Counted from the stretch's first letter, positions 54,763-62,429 are shown. The stretch: 64,000 nt of DNA from Lactococcus lactis (GCF_029023865.1 NZ_CP118969.1:496001-560000), one strand, 5' to 3'. Notes: generated from the letters alone by a model not told the origin. Numbers and translations are program-made.

Positions 54763-55110
54763 ATGGTAGATCCGCTTGATGAGTTGATGAGTGATTATAT
54801 AACTGGAATGTTGGAGGTGAAAATCAATTATATAAAAAAAACGAATACATCTATAAAGAATGAGCACATGCTTGAAAGTAATCGAGATTATCAAAAAAAA
54901 TGTGTTCAAAAGGAGGTCTTAGATGGGATGATGGCTTCAATAGAGAACTTACTGATTAAACAGATTATTATTGCCCGTTTTAAATACCACTTAACTTGGG
55001 TAAACGTGGGCAAGCGTGTTTGTGTTGAAGAAAGTACTGCTCGAAAGCAATATGTAAAATTTAAAAAAGAGCTTAGGAAAAATTTAACTACCCCACTCAA
55101 TGAGGAATAA
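54763..55110 (+). CDS. Small HTH protein, candidate ArpU-like late activator
   Basis: 115 residues, basic, helical. The C-terminal half has a sigma-like or ArpU-like helix-turn-helix, TWVNVGKRVCVEESTARKQYVKFKKEL (about 81-107). Such proteins sit at the end of phage early regions and activate late genes. AAGGAGGGG before ATG 54763 decides the start. The first lysis promoter begins directly at the stop codon, making it the best candidate to bind the 11-bp repeats there and at 57884. The family call is by pattern only. Confidence 0.68.
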   Translation: MVDPLDELMSDYITGMLEVKINYIKKTNTSIKNEHMLESNRDYQKKCVQKEVLDGMMASIENLLIKQIIIARFKYHLTWVNVGKRVCVEESTARKQYVKFKKELRKNLTTPLNEE

Positions 55111-55155
55111 TTTCCCATAATTTTCCCGTTTTTTTCCGCTTTTTCATGTCATAAT
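55111..55155 (+). promoter_or_regulatory. Activator-type promoter with three 11-bp phased repeats (copy A)
   Basis: TTTCCCATAAT (55111-55121), TTTCCCGTTTT (55122-55132) and TTTCCGCTTTT (55133-55143) follow one another with an exact 11-bp period. They lead into TGTCATAAT (55147-55155), an extended -10. There is no -35 hexamer. The leader then contains the 9-1-9 palindrome ATTAAGTAAATTACTTAAT (55176-55194). Confidence 0.8.
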
Positions 55156-55209
55156 GAACCTATTAAAAAGAAAGGATTAAGTAAATTACTTAATTTAGAG
55201 GTAAAGCAA

Positions 55210-57126
55210 ATGGCTGATGAAATGGTACTAGAGACCCAACAATGGTTGAATAATAACTATGGGAATGTTCCGGGTTTTGAGAAAGTAAAAGAAGACGGTA
55301 AAACTGGGTGGCCAACTATTTATGCCCTCATTCGTGCGTTGCAACATGAGCTTGGTATCACAGAACTCTCAGACAACTTTGGGACTGATACATCTAATCG
55401 ATTTGATTCAAAAATCGTGCCAAAATTGGAAATTGGCTATAAATCAAATGTTGTACGTTTGATTCAATATGCCTTTTGGTGTAAAGGAATTAGTCCAGTA
55501 GAATCTGGTGGAGAGTTTACAGAATATACTCTAAAAGCCATCAAGGAATTACAAAGTGACGCAGGATTTCCTAACGGTGATGGGAAGTTCACTTCTAAAT
55601 GGGCTAAAGCTCTTTTTGACATGAGTGCCTTTGTACTCGTTTCTGGAGGTGATAAAACAGTACGAACCATGCAACAATGGTTGAACGTCAATTATAATAT
55701 CTATTTTGGAATTTTGCCTTGTGATGGTATTTATCAGCGTGCAACCAATACTGCTTTAATTTATGCCTTGCAATCTGAAGAAGGACTTCCACCGGAATCG
55801 GAAGCAACAGAAGGGCAACCCTTTGCGAATGGAAATTATGGTAATACAACAACCCAGTTAACTCCTACGTTACAAGTCGGAGATTCTGGAGGATTTGTAG
55901 AGATTTTGCAATATGGCTTGTATGTTAATGGTTTCTATAAAAAAGGTCCTTTTAATGGGAACTTTACAGACAAGTTAGCCACAGAAATTTCCAAATTTGC
56001 ATCATTTATGGAATATGATTCGCGTAATGCTTTAGCAGGTATTGCGGATATTACAACCTTTAAAGGATTGCTCATTAGCTCGGGAGATACAAATCGTACT
56101 GCGATTGGCGCCGATACTTCGACGCAGCTAACTCCAGCACAAGTAAAGACCTTAGTAGATAATGGAGTAAAATATGTTGGCCGTTATTTGACAGGTTCAG
56201 TTGGTTCGGGCTCAGATGAAAGAAATAAATATTTAACTTCGGAAGAAATTGATAATATTTTAGGTTCTGGACTTTCAATATTTCCTATTTATCAAGACAA
56301 CTATCCTGAAGTGAAATACTTCAATAAAGAACAAGGAACTAGTGATGCTATTGCAGCAGCTAAAGCAGCAATTAAATTAGGCGTACCTTATGGAACGATT
56401 ATTTACTTTGCGGTTGATGTCGATGTAGAAGATGGAGATATTGCCGGTACAGTCATTCCTTACTTTGAAGGTGTATTTGGTACTTTGACAGGTTCTGGAT
56501 TCCGCGTAGGTGTCTATGGAACACGAAATGTATGTCAACGTGTAATAGACCAAAAGACAGCTGTCTATGCCTTTGTTTCTGATATGTCTACTGGCTATAG
56601 TGGTAATTTGGGATTTGCCATGCCTCAAGATTGGGCGTTTGATCAATTCTTTGAATATACTGTTGGCTCGGGTGAAGGTGCAGTAGGAATTGACCAGGTT
56701 GGCGTCTCCCAAGTTGATTTAGGCATGCAATATGTTTATAAAAACACCTCAAAATATCCAGATTGGTTCTTCCAAAAGTTAGCGGCTATTGGAATCATCT
56801 GGCCAATGCTTTCGGAAGTGATTAAAGCTACGATTGAATTAGAACAAGATGCTTATTTCGATGCAGAACCTTTCCATATTTATACTGAATTGAGTGAGAA
56901 GTTATCAATCGGTGAGGGCGATAATGAAACAAGTTTTAACATTTCAAAAGGTGAAATCAGTAATTCTTTTTATGAACAACTAAAGGATTTCGGAGATGCA
57001 CTCTCACTTTCAGGTGATGATGCTAAAACTGAACTTTATCATAAATTAGGAGAAATCGTTGAAGGTGGTGTCTTCCAAATTACTCCAGCTCCTTTTAAGG
57101 AAAAGAAAAAGGCAATGTTGGACTAG
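55210..57126 (+). CDS. Peptidoglycan-binding/DUF1906 glycoside-hydrolase-like protein, frameshifted at its 3' end
   Basis: 638 residues to the first stop, no signal peptide. About residues 5-295 hold four peptidoglycan-binding-like units in two pairs (TQQWLNNNYG..., VRLIQYAFWCKG..., MQQWLNVNYNIYFG..., VEILQYGLYVNG...). Residues about 305-515 are a DUF1906 (Rv2525c-like) TIM barrel: KYVGRYLTGSVG, IYQDNYPEVKYF, IYFAVDVDVEDGD, GVYGTRNVC. The frame then ends at FKEKKKAMLD. The coding sequence continues in the -1 frame to 57449 and encodes a membrane segment. It is probably a cell-wall lytic or wall-binding effector, released or activated with the lysis genes. Confidence 0.85.
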   Translation: MADEMVLETQQWLNNNYGNVPGFEKVKEDGKTGWPTIYALIRALQHELGITELSDNFGTDTSNRFDSKIVPKLEIGYKSNVVRLIQYAFWCKGISPVESGGEFTEYTLKAIKELQSDAGFPNGDGKFTSKWAKALFDMSAFVLVSGGDKTVRTMQQWLNVNYNIYFGILPCDGIYQRATNTALIYALQSEEGLPPESEATEGQPFANGNYGNTTTQLTPTLQVGDSGGFVEILQYGLYVNGFYKKGPFNGNFTDKLATEISKFASFMEYDSRNALAGIADITTFKGLLISSGDTNRTAIGADTSTQLTPAQVKTLVDNGVKYVGRYLTGSVGSGSDERNKYLTSEEIDNILGSGLSIFPIYQDNYPEVKYFNKEQGTSDAIAAAKAAIKLGVPYGTIIYFAVDVDVEDGDIAGTVIPYFEGVFGTLTGSGFRVGVYGTRNVCQRVIDQKTAVYAFVSDMSTGYSGNLGFAMPQDWAFDQFFEYTVGSGEGAVGIDQVGVSQVDLGMQYVYKNTSKYPDWFFQKLAAIGIIWPMLSEVIKATIELEQDAYFDAEPFHIYTELSEKLSIGEGDNETSFNISKGEISNSFYEQLKDFGDALSLSGDDAKTELYHKLGEIVEGGVFQITPAPFKEKKKAMLD

Positions 57127-57449
57127 AAGTCAAAATTGACTTTGAAGGTGAAAAAGAGGGTAAAACTGGAGAAGTTGAACTTACAATTGACGTTTATATG
57201 AATAAAAAGACGATTGATGACTCTGGTGATGATGACGAAAAAGATGCCTATGACAAATTGGAGAAAATCACTAACGCAAAAGATAGTGAAGTAAAATCTA
57301 AAAGTGCTCAAAATGCATTTTATGCTCAATTCTTTTCTGGCTTTGTTGAAGAGACTTCTTCAAAAGTAGGAGCGGCTGTGCTTGCAGCAATAGCACTCGC
57401 TCTATTGATAAAATTTGGTCCAATCGTTATTGGTTTAATATTTGTTTAA
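57126..57449 (+). pseudogene. C-terminal membrane segment of the DUF1906 protein, in the -1 frame
   Basis: Continues the preceding gene after a one-base shift around 57100-57112 (AAGGAAAAGAAAAAGG). The -1 frame reads EKGNVGLEVKIDFEGEKEG, then an acidic stretch, and ends in a hydrophobic helix (SSKVGAAVLAAIALALLIKF, then GPIVIGLIFV). Without the shift the intact protein would have about 745 residues and a C-terminal membrane anchor. One missing A in the first A run is the simplest cause; programmed -1 frameshifting is possible, since AAGGA lies just upstream of the slip-prone A-rich stretch. Confidence 0.78.
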
Positions 57450-57450
57450 A

Positions 57451-57481
57451 AAAAAGCTCAGCGATAGGCTGAGCTTTTTTA
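57451..57481. terminator. Terminator between convergent island genes
   Basis: AAAAAGCTCAGC (57451-57462) pairs with GCTGAGCTTTTTT (57468-57480). Confidence 0.9.
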
Positions 57482-57772
57482 TAAAAATTTCATTAATAAA
57501 ATTATGAGTAAGATTACTACTAACCAAATTCCAATTTTCCTTTTCCATAATAAGCCTAAAATCTCTTTACGTGAATGAAAGGCAAGCAAATTACCGTCGT
57601 GTTCCATCAAAAAATAGTTTCTTTTTTCCAATTTATAAATTTTATCATTAATTGAAATCGTATCATCGTTGTTGATTTCTACGTCAATTGAGTCTGATGA
57701 ACGATTATTTACTGTAATTTTATAATCCTTTAGAGGATAAAATTTCAAAGATTTTCTTTCCTGTACAGTCAT
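57479..57772 (-). CDS. Small tail-anchored membrane protein within the lysis island
   Basis: 97 residues: a cytoplasmic beta-rich part with a PH-like feel (LKFYPLKDYKITVNNRSSDSIDVEINNDDTISINDKIYKLEKRNYFLMEHDGNLLAFHSRK), then Lys/Arg and one C-terminal transmembrane helix (about 78-97). I do not recognise the family. It is on the opposite strand between the two lysis units, with its own weak GGAAGA ribosome site. The position would suit an immunity or lysis-control function, but this is inference only. Confidence 0.65.
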   Translation of the reverse strand: MTVQERKSLKFYPLKDYKITVNNRSSDSIDVEINNDDTISINDKIYKLEKRNYFLMEHDGNLLAFHSRKEILGLLWKRKIGIWLVVILLIILLMKFL

Positions 57773-57883
57773 GAGCCATCTTCCGTTCCAAAATTTTTTA
57801 CATTTATTATAACCTATTTATAAAACTAATACAAACAAACATAAAATGATGCTTAAACAAAGCAGGGCGGTATTACTACTATT

Positions 57884-57928
57884 TTTCCCAAAAGTTTCCC
57901 GTTTTTTTCCGCTTTTTCTTGGCATAAT
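57884..57928 (+). promoter_or_regulatory. Activator-type promoter with three 11-bp phased repeats (copy B)
   Basis: TTTCCCAAAAG (57884-57894), TTTCCCGTTTT (57895-57905) and TTTCCGCTTTT (57906-57916), then TGGCATAAT (57920-57928). Apart from the first spacer and two bases near the -10, it is identical to copy A over 45 bp, while the surrounding DNA is unrelated. Confidence 0.8.
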
Positions 57929-57976
57929 AAAGTCATCAAAAAATAAAGAGGTTTATTAAACCCAGATAGAGGAGAC

Positions 57977-58279
57977 ATGAATAATATTTTGAAAGACCCG
58001 TTAACAACTTTTTTATTTGTAATTAATCATTGGAGTACTATTCTTATATTCTTTGGAATTCTTAGTGGACTAGCAAAATATTTTTTAGGCTCTATTCATA
58101 AAGATGTGAAGCAAATGAGAATGAATGTCAAGCGACTTGAATTGATTCGTGCGATTGATCATCAATATAGTTTAGAAGTAGTTTGCCAAATTTATGATGA
58201 GTATATCAGTTTAGGCGGAAATAGTTATGCGGAAGAAATTTTTGAAAAATATAAAAAGGAGCAGCTCGATGAACAATAA
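57977..58279 (+). CDS. Phage-type small membrane protein of the lysis unit
   Basis: 100 residues: an N-terminal membrane segment (about 14-38, FLFVINHWSTILIFFGILSGLAKYF), then an amphipathic, charged cytoplasmic region (DVKQMRMNVKRLELIRAIDHQYSLEVVCQIYDEYI). Similar proteins precede holins in lactococcal and streptococcal prophages; the role is unknown. AGAGGAG precedes the ATG. It overlaps the holin start by 11 nt. Confidence 0.75.
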   Translation: MNNILKDPLTTFLFVINHWSTILIFFGILSGLAKYFLGSIHKDVKQMRMNVKRLELIRAIDHQYSLEVVCQIYDEYISLGGNSYAEEIFEKYKKEQLDEQ

Positions 58280-58523
58280 TGGACCGGATATAGGAACAAT
58301 CACAAGAACAGTTATATTAATCCTGGCTTTAATCAATCAAATTTTGACGACACTAGGATATTCACCTTTGCCAATTCATGATTCACAAGTACAAGATTTG
58401 ATCTCAATCAGTATCACAATCATTGTGTCGTTAATAACCTGGTGGAAGAATAATAGTTTTACTCATTCCGCAAAAATTGGAGATGAAGCGATGAAAGCGT
58501 CAAAAACAAAAAATGATAAATAG
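58269..58523 (+). CDS. Phage holin, SPP1 family-like
   Basis: 84 residues with two hydrophobic segments (TVILILALINQILTTLGYSPLP and ISISITIIVSLITWWKNNSF) and a charged tail (SAKIGDEAMKASKTKNDK), the SPP1-type holin pattern. Holins open the membrane so endolysin reaches the wall. AAAGGAG lies 6-7 nt before ATG 58269, which starts inside the preceding gene. Confidence 0.86.
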   Translation: MNNNGPDIGTITRTVILILALINQILTTLGYSPLPIHDSQVQDLISISITIIVSLITWWKNNSFTHSAKIGDEAMKASKTKNDK

Positions 58524-58567
58524 TCGTTTGATAAATATTATAAATTTAACGAAAGGAGGTGAGGCCA

Positions 58568-58588
58568 ATGATTGTATATAAAACCTAA
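58568..58588 (+). other. Six-codon open frame behind a full-length Shine-Dalgarno
   Basis: AAAGGAGGTGA (58552-58562) is complementary to nearly the whole 16S rRNA tail and sits 8 nt from ATG ATT GTA TAT AAA ACC TAA (MIVYKT). It is either a truncated small phage gene or a translated control frame between holin and endolysin. Confidence 0.45.
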
Positions 58589-58634
58589 AAGAATTGGATA
58601 AATAGATGTTTGTAATTAAAAAAGGAGAATAAAA

Positions 58635-59531
58635 ATGGATATTGATGCAGCAATTAATGCACTAAAAAAGAAAATAGGGAAAAGCACCTATTCTATGGAA
58701 GGTTCGCGCGACTTTTCTGATGGAACTTGTGATTGTTCAGGTGCTGTCTATTATGGACTACGAAAAGCTGGATGCTCTGATTTTGGATACATTCCGAGTA
58801 CCGAAACATTGCATGAATATTTAGTTCAAAATGGTATTACGCTAAAAGCTGAAAATGAACCCTTCAATATGGAAAAAGGCGATATTATTATTTGGGGGAA
58901 ACAAGGACAGTCTGCTGGAGAAAATGGCCATACTGGTATTTGTATTGATAATCAAAATTGGATTGAATGTACCGCTTGGCATGACTTAGGAGAGACGATT
59001 CAAAATCATGATAAACGTTGGGTAATGGCAGGAAAACCATTCTTTTATGTCTACCACTATACGGGTAGAACACCAGGAATTAATCCTAATGTAACTTATG
59101 GATTGCATGTTAAAGGAGGCGATTGGTTATCTCCAGTTGTTAACTTTAATCCGGTAAATAGTGATGGATACGCTGGCTTACCTAATCATGAACATGATAT
59201 GCTCTATGCGCGTGTTGACCACGGAGCTCTAAAATATCGAGTTCATACGATTGAAGCGGGATGGCTAGATTGGGTTACGAGCGGTAATCCTAACGATCCA
59301 GTCAATGGATGTGCAGGAATGTTTGGACAAACTATTGATGGCGTACAAATGGTTTATCTGACCCCTTCAGGTGAATATTATAGAAATGCCTATTATCGTT
59401 CACAAACGACTAAACGAGCAGATTGGTTACCGGAAGTTGCGGATGATTCTGACTTTGCCGGAATTTTTGGGGAGCCTCTGGACCGACTACAAGCAGCGGT
59501 AAATATTAGAGATCCCTTTGGCGAACAATAA
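58635..59531 (+). CDS. Phage endolysin: amidase-5-like peptidase plus ChW-like wall-binding repeats
   Basis: 298 residues, no signal peptide. The N-terminal NlpC/P60-like (Amidase_5) domain has its catalytic Cys in GTCDCSGAVYYGLRKAG near 32-34 and His in GENGHTGICID near 98. The C-terminal half holds hydrophobic-W-type repeats (VKGGDWLSPVVN, YRVHTIEAGWLDWVTSG, then GQTIDGVQMVYL and RADWLPEVADDSDFAGIFGEPLDRLQAAV) for wall binding. AAAGGAG lies 7 nt from the ATG. It completes the holin/endolysin pair. Confidence 0.88.
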   Translation: MDIDAAINALKKKIGKSTYSMEGSRDFSDGTCDCSGAVYYGLRKAGCSDFGYIPSTETLHEYLVQNGITLKAENEPFNMEKGDIIIWGKQGQSAGENGHTGICIDNQNWIECTAWHDLGETIQNHDKRWVMAGKPFFYVYHYTGRTPGINPNVTYGLHVKGGDWLSPVVNFNPVNSDGYAGLPNHEHDMLYARVDHGALKYRVHTIEAGWLDWVTSGNPNDPVNGCAGMFGQTIDGVQMVYLTPSGEYYRNAYYRSQTTKRADWLPEVADDSDFAGIFGEPLDRLQAAVNIRDPFGEQ

Positions 59532-59588
59532 ATGAAATCTGATATATTTAATATTTGAAATAATTATTTATGTTTTAATAAAATATAT

Positions 59589-59637
59589 AACTCCACTATA
59601 TGCAGCACACAATGTCTATAAAGTGGAGTTTTTTTGT
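59589..59637 (+). terminator. Terminator of the lysis unit; right edge of the island
   Basis: AACTCCACT (59589-59597) pairs with AGTGGAGTT (59622-59630), with TATA/TATA extending the stem, followed by a T run. Confidence 0.82.
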
Positions 59638-59640
59638 TTC

Positions 59641-59669
59641 TTGACAAATAATAAAGGAATGGTTATACT
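59641..59669 (+). promoter_or_regulatory. Promoter of the EndA-like lipoprotein gene
   Basis: TTGACA (59641-59646), 17-bp spacer, TATACT (59664-59669), immediately after the lysis terminator. Confidence 0.85.
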
Positions 59670-59718
59670 TAATTTGTTTTACTTAGGATTACCTTTATGA
59701 AAAAAATAATAGGAATAA

Positions 59719-60504
59719 ATGAAAATGAAGAACAAAAAAATTATCCCATTACTGATTGTCAGCATTTTTATCTTAGGGGGCTGTGCTAACAGTCAATCTG
59801 ATATGGATAAAAGTAATCATAAATGGAGTCAAAAAGATAAGACACCCTCAGAAGAACTCGCAAAAAGTGTTCTGACTTCTTCAATAAAAGAACAATTAAA
59901 AACAGATAACATAAAATTTGATCACGGTTCATTTATCGTTAATAATAATAACAATGATTTAGCAATTATTAATGTTGTAGACCCATACGCTAAGAATGAA
60001 ATAGATATTCAAGGGCGTCCTTATTTGGGTGAAGCAGTTCTCCCAAAATCTATTCAAAATAATGAAAAGGATAATAAAGATGAAAAAGTGATTCCTCAAT
60101 TTGGTTGGGGACAAAAATCTAACTTGAAAGGCTTCTATAAAAAAGCTTATACTAAAGGTTTTTTGCTAAATAGCAAACTAATAGGTGGCGTTAAAGATTT
60201 CAATGATAGCGGGTCAAATATGGAAAATATATTTACTCAAACGGTTTGGGCGAGTGAAGCTAATGATTCAAGTTCCAAGGGACAAAAATATTTTGAAAAT
60301 ATGATTCATAAAGTTCAAGATAAGAATATGATCATCAAGTATAGAGTGAAAGCACTCTATGATGGAAGTAACCTTGTCCCATCAGGAACTGAAATAGAAG
60401 CAAAATCTGATGATTTTTCACTCGAGATACATGTTTTTATTCCAAATGTTCAACCAAATCTTAAAGTAGATTATAAAACAGGTCAGGTCACTGAAGTCAA
60501 ATAA
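59719..60504 (+). CDS. EndA-like DNA/RNA nuclease-fold lipoprotein lacking the catalytic His
   Basis: 261 residues; signal peptide and lipobox ILGGC with Cys22. From about residue 95 it follows the EndA DNA-entry nuclease family: GRPYLGEAVLP, GWGQKSNLKGFYKKAYTKGFLLNSKLIGG, SNMENIFTQTVWASEANDSSSKGQKYFE, YRVKALYDGSNLVPSGTEIEAKS, and FIPNVQPNLKVDYKTGQVTE. In active enzymes the first block holds DRGH; here residues 145-148 are TKGF, so the general-base His and its Asp/Arg are absent. The metal-binding Asn (N170) is kept. It is likely a surface DNA-binding or inactive homologue. AGGAA precedes the ATG. Confidence 0.83.
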   Translation: MKMKNKKIIPLLIVSIFILGGCANSQSDMDKSNHKWSQKDKTPSEELAKSVLTSSIKEQLKTDNIKFDHGSFIVNNNNNDLAIINVVDPYAKNEIDIQGRPYLGEAVLPKSIQNNEKDNKDEKVIPQFGWGQKSNLKGFYKKAYTKGFLLNSKLIGGVKDFNDSGSNMENIFTQTVWASEANDSSSKGQKYFENMIHKVQDKNMIIKYRVKALYDGSNLVPSGTEIEAKSDDFSLEIHVFIPNVQPNLKVDYKTGQVTEVK

Positions 60505-60526
60505 TTATAAGAATAAATTATAAAAT

Positions 60527-60553
60527 AAAAGCCTGACATTAGTCAGGTTTTTA
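60527..60553. terminator. Terminator between convergent lipoprotein and GNAT genes
   Basis: AAAAGCCTGAC/GTCAGGTTTTT stem with an ATTA loop. Confidence 0.85.
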
Positions 60554-60594
60554 TTATTTTTTATCAAACTAGATAACAGAAGTATTCTCAACTA

Positions 60595-61044
60595 TTAGTT
60601 ACCGAAGTCAGTTCTTTCCATTTGAATATGTTGAATACCAGCTTCTTCAAAGATTTGTCCTACCTCATTAAAGCCGTGTTTGCTATATAAACCTTTGGCA
60701 GAAAGTTGTGCATGAAGTTCTAATTTATTTAATTTGCTTTCTTTAGCAAACTCAATCAGACGATTGATTAGAAGAGTTGCATAACCATGACCTCTTGCTT
60801 CTTTTAAAATTGCCATTCGTTGAATTAGCGCTTTTTTTTCATCCAAATCAGCAAGCAAACGAACGGTACCTTTGGCAAGACCATCGTCATAAAGAACGAA
60901 ATGAACAGAAGAGGCCTCTTCAAGAGCGTTTCCAACTTCAAGTTCATAAGGAACGCCTTGTTCTTTGACAAAAACTTGATTACGAATCCGTAAAGCATCA
61001 AAATAAATATCAGACATAGTATCACGAGTTACTCTAATTTCCAT
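60595..61044 (-). CDS. GNAT family N-acetyltransferase, YjcF-like
   Basis: 149 residues. The fold begins IRVTRDTMSDIYFDALRIRNQVFVKEQGVPYELE, typical of the YjcF/ElaA branch. The acetyl-CoA loop is RMAILKEARGHGYATLLINRL (R/Q-x-x-G-x-G/A variant ARGHGYA). The substrate is unknown. AGGAG lies upstream of the ATG. Monocistronic. Confidence 0.88.
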   Translation of the reverse strand: MEIRVTRDTMSDIYFDALRIRNQVFVKEQGVPYELEVGNALEEASSVHFVLYDDGLAKGTVRLLADLDEKKALIQRMAILKEARGHGYATLLINRLIEFAKESKLNKLELHAQLSAKGLYSKHGFNEVGQIFEEAGIQHIQMERTDFGN

Positions 61045-61192
61045 AATTTCTCCTAAAGATTAGTTTGCTTAAAAGCCTTGGATTTATTATAATATAAATA
61101 GTCTAAAAATAGCAGAAATAAGTTATTTAAAATAACAATTATTCAATCATTTATTTTAAGAAAGACAAAAATATATTAAATAAAGGAAATTT

Positions 61193-62308
61193 ATGTTCAA
61201 AAATAGTAAATTATTCTTCTGGACAGTGGAAATATTAGCCGTTACTTTGTTAATCTTTCTCTTGTCTCAGATTGATTTTGTATTTCAACCCATTAAAACA
61301 TTGTTGACGCTCTTATTTGTCCCATTTATTATTGCAGGTTTTTTATATTATGTTTTTAATCCTGTTGTTACTTTCATGGAAGAGAAGTTAAGAATAAAAA
61401 AGGTATTAGGAATTTTTATTGTTCTTTTATTAATCTTAGGAATGATTATTTTTGCAATTGCCTCAGTCATTCCAAGCTTAATTTCACAGTTGACAAGTCT
61501 AATTAATGCAACTGGGAAAGCTTATCCACAAGTTAGGGCTTGGATTGAAGGGCTTCAACATAATCCACGATTCGCTCAAATCTACGACCAACTTGATGTT
61601 AATAGTCTTGTTGAGAAATTAAATCTTTCGTATACTGATATTTTGCACAATTTGCTTAATAGTATCACGGTTAGTGTTGGAAGTATCGTTGGTATCATTA
61701 CAAGCATTGTTATGGTAATGATTTTGGTACCAATCTTACTTTACTATATGCTTAAAGATGGTGAAAAGATTATTCCGTTTTTGAAGGAAAATGTTTTGAC
61801 CGAAGATAGATTGAATATCTTTGAACTTCTTGAAAATATGAATCATACGATTTCACGTTATATTTCAGGAGTTGCGCTTGATGCCTTGCTTGTCTTTATT
61901 GTCGTCTTTATTGGTTACATGGTTCTTGGAATTCCTTATGCCTTTCTTTTCGCACTCTTTGCTGGAGTAACAAATCTCATTCCTTATGCGGGTCCATATA
62001 TTGGTGTTTTACCGATGATAGTAACGGTGGCCTTTAATCGACCAGTAACAGCACTTATTGCCGTTATCTATGTCCTTGTTTTGCAACAGCTTGATGGAAA
62101 TCTGGTTTATCCTAAAATTGTGGGGTCAGCTGTTAAAGTTCATCCAGTAACCGTTATGATTCTCATGTTAATTTCTGGAAGTTTGTATGGAATTTTAGGA
62201 ATGATTATCGCTGTTCCTGCTTATTGCTTAGTCAAAGAGATTGTTAAATTTGCCAATAGCCTTTATAATAATCATAAAGCCGAACAAAGAAAAATTATTT
62301 CAAGATGA
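61193..62308 (+). CDS. AI-2E family transporter (YdbI/PerM-like)
   Basis: 371 residues with about eight transmembrane helices. The large loop between helices 3 and 4 (AYPQVRAWIEGLQHNPRFAQIYDQLDVNSLVEK) and the conserved GVTNLIPYAGPYIGVLPMIVTVAF and QQLDGNLVYPKIVGSAVKVHPVTVMI blocks define the family. Members are variously reported as exporters of signals or as Na+/H+ antiporters, so the substrate is open. AAAGGAAA precedes the ATG. Confidence 0.92.
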   Translation: MFKNSKLFFWTVEILAVTLLIFLLSQIDFVFQPIKTLLTLLFVPFIIAGFLYYVFNPVVTFMEEKLRIKKVLGIFIVLLLILGMIIFAIASVIPSLISQLTSLINATGKAYPQVRAWIEGLQHNPRFAQIYDQLDVNSLVEKLNLSYTDILHNLLNSITVSVGSIVGIITSIVMVMILVPILLYYMLKDGEKIIPFLKENVLTEDRLNIFELLENMNHTISRYISGVALDALLVFIVVFIGYMVLGIPYAFLFALFAGVTNLIPYAGPYIGVLPMIVTVAFNRPVTALIAVIYVLVLQQLDGNLVYPKIVGSAVKVHPVTVMILMLISGSLYGILGMIIAVPAYCLVKEIVKFANSLYNNHKAEQRKIISR

Positions 62309-62319
62309 GAACAAAAATA

Positions 62320-62328
62320 TGATATAAT
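62320..62328 (+). promoter_or_regulatory. Extended -10 promoter of the second CNNM gene
   Basis: TGATATAAT at 62320-62328. The leader of about 100 nt includes an AACTC/GAGTT hairpin at roughly 62348-62375. Confidence 0.7.
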
Positions 62329-62429
62329 GATTCTATCTAAATTGTTAACTCTCATTTTCATTAAATTTGAGTTGGCAAAGTTTTGAGTGTTAAAAATAAA
62401 CACTATAATATTTTTCTCAAGGAGCACTA

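Noticed and set aside
57123-57329. Minus-strand open frame opposite the DUF1906 C-terminal region
   Set aside because: Hydrophobic mirror of the acidic coding strand, with no ribosome site; the plus-strand -1 frame fits the protein.
52969-59637. Functional complete prophage or integrative element
   Set aside because: No integrase, attachment repeats, replication, packaging, head or tail genes were found.
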